Positions 4,993 to 10,051 of a stretch of DNA of 10,051 nucleotides are shown one piece after another; positions within the stretch are counted from its first letter, which is position 1, and each line of letters starts with the position of its first letter. The DNA lies in assembly GCA_017302755.1 (NCBI GenBank), contig JAFLCR010000069.1, positions 1 through 10,051 of the forward strand, read 5' to 3'. This DNA is from Alphaproteobacteria bacterium (GTDB lineage Bacteria > Pseudomonadota > Alphaproteobacteria > Rickettsiales > JAFLCR01). The notes beneath the pieces are model-generated. The model made no database searches. It was not told the origin of the DNA and was given only the letters and a program-made list of their open reading frames with translations. The position numbers and the translations under genes were made by a program.

Positions 4993-7900
4993 CTAGAGAA
5001 TGAAGTCACCCCCGGCCAGGGTGAAAAGCCCGGTCAACTCGATCTCGAAATTGGCGGCGTTGTTTCCGTCCGTGTCCACATAGACAATGGTGTTGCCACC
5101 GCTCTGCCCGAAAGAAACTTGAAACACCGAACCCGCCAGATCCGCCGCGCCGTTGCCGCCCGCTTGAAAGGTCGCAAGGCCAGTGAAAGGGGAAATATCG
5201 ATCTTATCCGTTTCAGCCTGCGAGAAATCTGTCACGATGTCGCGGTTGCCCGCGCTTGTGCCGGAATTATTGACCGCATCGTAGATGAAACGGTCGGCAC
5301 CAGTGCCACCGGATAGCGTATCCAGACCAATAGTGCCGTAAAGCGTGTCGTTGCCGCCTTCACCCATGACAGTGTCGTTGCCGCTCCCGTAGCCGTAAGA
5401 GTCGTTACCGTTACCAAAAGTTACGGTAACGGCGAAAGATCCGAAATTCGAAAACGCATTATTGCCGCCGTCGCCGTAAGCGGTGAGCGTGCCGCCGGTA
5501 CCGCTATAGACGGCGGCATTGCTGCCCAGGTAGAGAACGTCCGCATCCCCGTTGTTACGGAGCTTGAGGAAAAATGTCCCGCTGTTTCCCGCAGCATCCA
5601 CAGTGTCGTTGCCGCCGGTATCAACGATGAAGTTGCTTCCCAGGGTTGCCTGCACCGAATCGTTGCCGGCACCAATAAATATCTCGTTGTCGCCCGTGCT
5701 GGCCGTGACGGTGTCATCCCCCGCCGAAGCGATGATGCCGTCTTTACCTGCCGTGCCGTTGATTACGCCGGCACCGCTAATGTTGTTAAAAATAAAATCC
5801 GCGCTGGTGAGGGTAATATTGCCGGTGAACCGAATATAGAACGTCGTGCCGCCGGAATTGTATTCATAGGCCGACCGCAAGACGGTCCAGTTGTTCACAG
5901 CATCGTAGGTAAAGCCAAGAATCGTGCCCGTTGCTGCGCCCGCCTGCACATCGCTGAAGGGCACATTGTTGAACCAGATCCTGTCCTGGCCCTGGGTAAA
6001 ATCCTGGATCAGGTCACCCGTGACGTAGAGGGCGGACTCCCAGGTATAGTTGTACTGAAAAATGTCACTGCCCGCGCCGCCGTTCAGCGTGTCCGTACCA
6101 TAGTCGGTCCCGCCGTGGATCGTATCATCGCCATCTTCGCCCCATACCAGATCCGATCCGTTGCCGGCGCTGATGGAATCACTGCCATCCAGGCCGCGGA
6201 TGGCGTCTGCCGTGGCGGCGCCCGCCAGCGAATCCGCGCCAGGCGTGCCGATATGGGTCCAATGCGAGACGTTGGCGGTGCTGAAGGTATGGTTGCCGGT
6301 CAGCTCCAGCTTGAACGTGCCTGTGTCGACGATGGTGGTGATATCGGTGCCCGAGTTGTAGGTGTATCCCAGCACCGTACCCGCCGCCGCACCTGCTGCG
6401 ATGCCGGTGTAACCGCGCAGGACAAGCTGGTCGAGAGAGTCGCTGAAATCGGTGATCCGATCCGTTGCCGTGGTAGTGGATTCGGTATTATAGTATGTGA
6501 CGAAGTCAACGCCTGCGCCGGTGGCGATGGTGTCCGCGCCCAGACCGCCCACAAGCACGTCGTTGCCGTTACCGCCGGCCAGAGAGTCGTCTCCTGCCCC
6601 GCTGTCCAAAACATCGTTGCCCTCGCCACCAGCAAGCGTATCTGCGCCAAGCTCGCCGTAGAGGGTATCATTGCCCGTACCGCCGTACAGAACATCCATG
6701 TCGTCGCCGCCATAGATAATATCGTTGTCGGCATCGCCGTAGAGCGTATCGTTGCCTTTATAGCCGTAGATGTAATCGGCGCCGTCACCTCCCTTGAACA
6801 AATCGGCGCTGACGGGCAGCGTGTCGGTGCTGAGCGTATCGTTTCCGCCCAGCCCATAGACCGTGTCTGCGCCGCCATTGGCGTAGACCGTATCATTGCT
6901 CGCCAGCGCCACGATGATCTCCGCGCCCACGGTGCCGGTGAGCGTGTCGGATGCCGGGGTGCCGGTCATGGAATCGGGCGCCACGGCGATGTCGAAGATA
7001 CCGGAAACCGAAAGCGGCGCGCCCGCTATCCCTGCGTCGGTCGCCGTCACCTTGATCTGGTAAATGCCCACCGGTGCCGCGCCTGCCGCGATCGAGAAGG
7101 ATTGCGTGCCTGCGTTCCACGCGAGCCAGCCCGGAAGCAGCGAGTTGTCGGCGAGGCTGGCGGCGTAGGTCAAGCTGTCACCGTTAGTGGCGATGTCCAC
7201 GTCGTCGAACGCCCCCGCCGGAATGGTGAAGGCCAGCGCCTGCGAGGTACCCAGCCCCTGGTCGCGCGGCGCGTTCGCCGGGGGCACGGTAGGCGCATCG
7301 TTCACGGCGGCAACGTTGACCGTCACCGTGCCCACCGCCGAGGCCAGCGCCGTATCGCGCACTGTGTAGGTGAAGCTGGTCGAGCCGTTCCAGTTGGCGG
7401 CGGGCGTGTAGGTGAGCGTGCCGTTGCCGTTATCCACCAGCGCGCCGCTGCCCGGCGCGGCGAAGGAGAAGAAGACCGGCGCGCCGTCCTCGATGTCCGC
7501 GTCATTGCCGAGCAGCGTGGCTTTGCTGATGATAAGCGGCGAGTCCTCTGAGGTGGAAACCGTGTCGTTGCCCGCCGTCGGCAAATCATTCACATTGGTG
7601 ACCGTGAGGCTGACCGTGCCGGTGGCGGCGCCGCCCGCATTGTCGTTGGCTGTGACAGTCAGCGTATCCGCCCCCGCGTAGTTCAGCGTGGGCGTGTAGG
7701 TAAGCCCCGTGGCGTCGGCAAGCGTGGCGTTGATGACGGAGATCGGCGCGGTGACGCTCACCGACGCGCCGCCATTGCCGCCAATCTGCCCGGCGGTGAG
7801 CCCGCCCGCCACGGCGTTGTTGAGCGTGAGCGTGCCGTGGGCGACGCTGAGTGTCAGCGTGACGCTGGTGCTGTCGGGATCCGCGATGCCGATTCCGGAA

Positions 7901-8739
7901 AGGATGCGCGCCACCTCCTCGTTCGTGACCTGCGCGCCCACGGGCAGGGTCAGCACGGGCGGGTCGCTGTTCAGCGGCGGAAGAATCTGGTGCAGCGTGC
8001 CACCCCCCGTGCCGACCGGGGGCGGCGCGACGGCGGCCGGAATTTCGTTGGCGGGCGGAAGCGGCTGCGGTTCGGCAGGCACGGTGGCGGGAAGAAGCGG
8101 CACCTGCGATGCCGGCGGAATCTGGCCCGACAGCAACAGGATGTCGCTCTTGGCCGTCGAGAAATACGGATCGTCCCGCAGGCCGGTTCCGCCGGGTTCG
8201 GCCTCCGCTTCCGGCAGCAATGACAGCTTCGTTTCCTCCAAAGTCGCATGCAACGCCTGCACGCGCTGCTGCACCTGCTCGCCGAAGCGCGGCGATTCAT
8301 AGGCCTCCATCTCATCGTCATGCGCCGGGCTTTGCGGCGACGCGCCGCTGCCCAGCCCGCTCATCGGCACGTGATGGCCGGATCCTTTCTCGAAATACAG
8401 CACCATCTGCGCGTGATGCTCCCCGCCGCCCTGGGAAGTGGCGATCTCCATCTTGAAGCTCTGGCTGAACCCAGGCTTCACCTCGAGCTGCACGTCGCGC
8501 AGCGCCGCATGCACCAGGGCCGCATCGCCGGAGATCGTCACCACGCCGGTGACGGGATCGACATCGACCTGCATCCGCCCGTCCTGCGCCGCCTTCACGC
8601 GCAGCGCACCCGCCTCGGCGCTGGACAGCGCGAGCTTCACCGTCACCGCGCCTTCACCCCCGATGCCCGCCTTGTGGCTTAGGTCCAGGTGGCGTATCGC
8701 CGCGTGCTTCGTGTCAGGAAGATGTGGTTTTGAGTCCAT
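4993..8739 (-). CDS. Large secreted RTX / cadherin-like adhesin-type protein (probable type I secretion substrate)
   Basis: The 1248-residue protein has no signal peptide, as expected for type I secretion. Order: a divergent beta-sandwich-like module (about 16-118); a charged, helical stretch (141-180); a Pro-rich linker (205-262); a cadherin-like module (267-382); a 'tandem-95'-like module (384-480, ending 'AAVNDAP'); a dystroglycan-type cadherin-like module (about 481-588, 'LPGWLAWNAGTQSFSI'); a main array of calcium-binding GGxGxDxUx nonapeptides (about 617-745); and shorter RTX blocks (830-893, 992-1046, 1107-1150). Three secretion-target-like modules begin near 763, 911 and 1169. The last ends 'LTGLFTLAGGDFIL', matching the hydrophobic C-terminus of RTX secretion signals. 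It probably folds on calcium outside the cell and acts in adhesion or matrix; no catalytic domain was recognised. An in-frame TGA 9 codons upstream fixes this ATG as the first start, but its ribosome site is poor (GAGG about 20 bases away). No ABC transporter or membrane-fusion gene is in view. Confidence 0.93.
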   Translation of the reverse strand: MDSKPHLPDTKHAAIRHLDLSHKAGIGGEGAVTVKLALSSAEAGALRVKAAQDGRMQVDVDPVTGVVTISGDAALVHAALRDVQLEVKPGFSQSFKMEIATSQGGGEHHAQMVLYFEKGSGHHVPMSGLGSGASPQSPAHDDEMEAYESPRFGEQVQQRVQALHATLEETKLSLLPEAEAEPGGTGLRDDPYFSTAKSDILLLSGQIPPASQVPLLPATVPAEPQPLPPANEIPAAVAPPPVGTGGGTLHQILPPLNSDPPVLTLPVGAQVTNEEVARILSGIGIADPDSTSVTLTLSVAHGTLTLNNAVAGGLTAGQIGGNGGASVSVTAPISVINATLADATGLTYTPTLNYAGADTLTVTANDNAGGAATGTVSLTVTNVNDLPTAGNDTVSTSEDSPLIISKATLLGNDADIEDGAPVFFSFAAPGSGALVDNGNGTLTYTPAANWNGSTSFTYTVRDTALASAVGTVTVNVAAVNDAPTVPPANAPRDQGLGTSQALAFTIPAGAFDDVDIATNGDSLTYAASLADNSLLPGWLAWNAGTQSFSIAAGAAPVGIYQIKVTATDAGIAGAPLSVSGIFDIAVAPDSMTGTPASDTLTGTVGAEIIVALASNDTVYANGGADTVYGLGGNDTLSTDTLPVSADLFKGGDGADYIYGYKGNDTLYGDADNDIIYGGDDMDVLYGGTGNDTLYGELGADTLAGGEGNDVLDSGAGDDSLAGGNGNDVLVGGLGADTIATGAGVDFVTYYNTESTTTATDRITDFSDSLDQLVLRGYTGIAAGAAAGTVLGYTYNSGTDITTIVDTGTFKLELTGNHTFSTANVSHWTHIGTPGADSLAGAATADAIRGLDGSDSISAGNGSDLVWGEDGDDTIHGGTDYGTDTLNGGAGSDIFQYNYTWESALYVTGDLIQDFTQGQDRIWFNNVPFSDVQAGAATGTILGFTYDAVNNWTVLRSAYEYNSGGTTFYIRFTGNITLTSADFIFNNISGAGVINGTAGKDGIIASAGDDTVTASTGDNEIFIGAGNDSVQATLGSNFIVDTGGNDTVDAAGNSGTFFLKLRNNGDADVLYLGSNAAVYSGTGGTLTAYGDGGNNAFSNFGSFAVTVTFGNGNDSYGYGSGNDTVMGEGGNDTLYGTIGLDTLSGGTGADRFIYDAVNNSGTSAGNRDIVTDFSQAETDKIDISPFTGLATFQAGGNGAADLAGSVFQVSFGQSGGNTIVYVDTDGNNAANFEIELTGLFTLAGGDFIL
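6505..6891 (-). repeat. Main RTX nonapeptide array (tandem calcium-binding repeats)
   Basis: This DNA encodes residues about 617-745 of the RTX protein: roughly ten consecutive variants of G-G-x-G-x-D-x-(L/I/V)-x, such as 'GGTGNDTLY', 'GGEGNDVLD' and 'GGNGNDVLV'. Each pair of nonapeptides normally wraps calcium in a parallel beta-roll. Because units share codons, the DNA also repeats roughly every 27 bases, creating long spurious open frames on the opposite strand. Confidence 0.88.
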
Positions 8740-8866
8740 GAACTTGAAAAATGAGGCGTTTCCTCACTTTCCATTGTTCCAGAAAAAGAACAAAACACCC
8801 CTAATTTCAAAAAAAATTTAGTGAAAATTTTAGGCAATATAATAAATTATATCAGCAACTTATCAA
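8740..8866 (-). promoter_or_regulatory. AT-rich promoter region upstream of the RTX gene
   Basis: The 127 bases between the dioxygenase stop and the RTX start are strongly AT-rich compared with both genes. On the minus strand they contain a perfect TATAAT (8851-8846) and a TTGATA (8866-8861), but the two are too close to be partners. TTGATA with TATATT about 19 bases on is another possible pair. ATATAAT-AA-ATTATAT (8837-8852) is a perfect inverted repeat that could be an operator. No strong terminator separates the dioxygenase from the RTX gene, so some read-through is possible. The exact promoter is unproven. Confidence 0.5.
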
Positions 8867-9550
8867 TCAACACGCTGCCCAACGGCGCACCAGGTTGTGA
8901 TAAATGCCGGAAAGCCTGACAACCGCCGGGTCGTTCGCGCCCTTTTCCGCTGAAAGCGCTTGAATCGACTGATCTAGATCGAAAAGCAACGTGCGCTCAC
9001 CGTCGTCGCGCACCATGCTCTGCATCCAGAAGAACGAACACACCCGCGCCCCACGCGTGACCGGCGTCACATGGTGCAGGCTGGTGGAGGGATAAAGCAC
9101 CAGGTCGCCCGCCTGAAGCTTTACCTCCTGCGCACCGTAGGCATCCTCGATCGTCAGCACGCCGCCGTCATACTCCTCCGGTTCGCAGAGAAACAAGGTG
9201 CATGACAGATCCGTGCGGATGCGCGTCGCCGTACCGGGCACAGCGCGGATGGCATTGTCCACATGCGTCCCAAAATGCTCACCGCCCTCATAGCGGTTGA
9301 AAAGTGGCGGAAAAATTTTCAGCGGCAGGGCGGCGGAAATGAAGTGCGGATTGCCCGCGAGCGCGTCGAGGATTTTGTCGCCCAGCTCACGCGATTCCTT
9401 CGAGCCTTCGGGAAGCTGGCGATTCTGCTTCACCGCGCCGGACTGCCTGCCCGCCGTCGCCTTGCCGTCGACCCACGACGCCGCGTCGAGCACCTTGCGG
9501 AACTCGGCGACCTGCGGGCGGCTAAGGAGTTTTTCAACGACGGTAAGCAT
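8867..9550 (-). CDS. piuC: Fe(II)/2-oxoglutarate-dependent dioxygenase, PKHD-type hydroxylase (PiuC/YbiX family)
   Basis: The 227-residue cytoplasmic protein matches the family's usual length of about 225. The double-stranded beta-helix core carries the iron triad His96 and Asp98 in 'GTHVDNAI' and His159 in 'SLHHVTPVTRG', with Arg169 placed to bind 2-oxoglutarate. 'CSFFWMQSMVRDD' (171-183) is a hallmark of this subfamily. These genes habitually sit beside TonB-dependent siderophore receptors of the Fiu/PiuA type, as here: the receptor ends 138 bases upstream on the same strand. The substrate is not established for the family; a role in siderophore handling or iron release is inferred from that association. 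An AAGG about 6 bases before the ATG supports the start. The pair may be co-transcribed despite the palindromic repeat between them. Iron (Fur) control is expected, but the operon promoter lies outside the window. Confidence 0.94.
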   Translation of the reverse strand: MLTVVEKLLSRPQVAEFRKVLDAASWVDGKATAGRQSGAVKQNRQLPEGSKESRELGDKILDALAGNPHFISAALPLKIFPPLFNRYEGGEHFGTHVDNAIRAVPGTATRIRTDLSCTLFLCEPEEYDGGVLTIEDAYGAQEVKLQAGDLVLYPSTSLHHVTPVTRGARVCSFFWMQSMVRDDGERTLLFDLDQSIQALSAEKGANDPAVVRLSGIYHNLVRRWAAC

Positions 9551-9587
9551 GCGGACCTTGGGATATTTCAGCGACTATACAAGCATT

Positions 9588-9672
9588 GTCATCCCAGCGA
9601 AAGCTGGGATCCATGCTTCCCCCAAGCACAGTGCCAAGCGTCACGATGGATCCCGGCTTACGCCGGGATGAC
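9588..9672. repeat. Nested palindromic repeat (REP/MITE-like element)
   Basis: Two 27-base arms, 9588-9614 and 9646-9672, face each other and match at 24 of 27 positions after reverse complementing. Each arm is itself a hairpin: ATCCCAGC-GAAA-GCTGGGAT (9591-9610) and ATCCCGGC-TTAC-GCCGGGAT (9650-9669), both with perfect 8-bp stems. The arm differences include a paired A-T to G-C change, so stem pairing is kept. The GTCATCCC...GGGATGAC form is familiar as an abundant intergenic repeat in alphaproteobacteria. It lies between the siderophore receptor and its dioxygenase and could stabilise or terminate the receptor transcript. Confidence 0.8.
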
Positions 9673-9688
9673 AAAATAAAGGTGATTC

Positions 9689-10051
9689 CTAAAACTCATA
9701 GGCCAGCGTCAGGAAGGCGCTGCGGCCCTCGCCGACATACACGAACGGCGCCGTGGAACGGTAAAGTGCGTCGTAATATTCCTCGTCCGTGACGTTGAGG
9801 ATATTCAGGCGCAGCGCCGCGTTTTTGGTGATCTTGTATTCCGTCATCAGGTCGAGCTTGGCGTAAGCATCAAGCTCGTTGCCCGTCACCGCCGCGTTCG
9901 GCGTGCCGCCGGAGATCTCGCCGCGATAGGTCACCGTGCCGCCGAAGGCCCAGTCTTCCGTCGCCTGGTAGCGAAGCTGGAGCGTGGCGCTCGTTTCCGC
10001 CGTGTTGGGAAAATCGCTGCCGATCTCTGAAGCGGTGTCGGAATCGGTAAT
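9689..10051 (-). CDS. TonB-dependent siderophore receptor, C-terminal 120 residues (5' end beyond the right edge)
   Basis: The frame is open from the window edge to a TAG at 9691-9689 and codes the end of an outer-membrane beta-barrel. Alternating strand-like segments ('TSATLQLRYQATEDWAFGGTVTYRGE', 'AYAKLDLMTEYKITKNAALRLNILNVTDEEYYDA') lead to a terminal strand 'RSAFLTLAYEF'. It ends in Phe, the mark recognised by the barrel-assembly machinery. 'NILNVTDEEYYD' and 'APFVYVGEGRSA' are typical of catecholate-type receptors such as Fiu and PiuA. The adjacent PiuC-type dioxygenase supports this subtype. The plug domain and TonB box are outside the window. It would import ferric siderophores using TonB energy; the precise ligand is unknown. 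An internal GTG at 9934 is not the start, since the frame continues upstream to the edge. Confidence 0.93.
   Translation of the reverse strand: MTDSDTASEIGSDFPNTAETSATLQLRYQATEDWAFGGTVTYRGEISGGTPNAAVTGNELDAYAKLDLMTEYKITKNAALRLNILNVTDEEYYDALYRSTAPFVYVGEGRSAFLTLAYEF

Noticed and set aside
6505..6891. CRISPR-like or noncoding tandem repeat
   Set aside because: The roughly 27-base periodicity follows from RTX nonapeptide codons, with no conserved direct repeat and no unique spacers.
6115..7551. Long 478-codon plus-strand frame opposite the RTX gene
   Set aside because: It is antisense to a well-supported RTX/cadherin-like protein, and its Arg/Val/Gly/His-rich product has no recognisable domain. 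Repetitive GC-rich codons of the real gene explain the openness.
9586..9679. Coding potential in the palindromic repeat ('VIPAKAGIH'-type peptides)
   Set aside because: These peptides are familiar translations of the dispersed GTCATCCC repeat and are not genuine genes.

Overview
The window looks like a chromosomal segment of an alphaproteobacterium, probably a free-living, aquatic or Rhodospirillales-type relative. The clues are fairly GC-rich codon usage, a four-helix-bundle chemoreceptor with a 'YDKPL' motif typical of that class, and a GTCATCCC...GGGATGAC intergenic palindrome of a type common in alphaproteobacterial genomes. The placement is inference; no rRNA, tRNA or housekeeping marker is present.

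Positions 1-2985 form a redox block around a divergent promoter region (2302-2496). Leftward runs a tight three-gene unit: a di-heme cytochrome c peroxidase/MauG-family protein, a small amicyanin-loop cupredoxin 19 bases later, and a methyl-accepting chemotaxis receptor starting 3 bases after the cupredoxin stop and running off the left edge. Rightward runs a second, longer cupredoxin with a pseudoazurin-type copper loop. Together they suggest periplasmic electron transfer from copper proteins to a di-heme enzyme, linked by translation to a chemoreceptor. That last link is the most unusual feature of the window.

Positions 3115-4962 hold cell-envelope and stress genes: a small alanine-rich Lpp/OprI-like lipoprotein, a convergent LysM + YkuD L,D-transpeptidase, and a divergently transcribed Hsp20 small heat-shock protein. 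A perfect 13-bp hairpin separates the first convergent pair. A 12-bp hairpin separates Hsp20 from the next gene.

Positions 4993-8739 (minus strand) encode one 1248-residue secreted RTX/cadherin-like protein: no signal peptide, cadherin-like modules, a calcium-binding nonapeptide array, and a C-terminal secretion-type module that occurs three times. Its upstream region is strikingly AT-rich. No type I secretion genes are in view.

Positions 8867-10051 (minus strand) are an iron-uptake pair: the C-terminus of a TonB-dependent siderophore receptor (cut by the right edge) followed by a PiuC/YbiX-type Fe(II)/2-oxoglutarate dioxygenase. A nested palindromic repeat lies between them.
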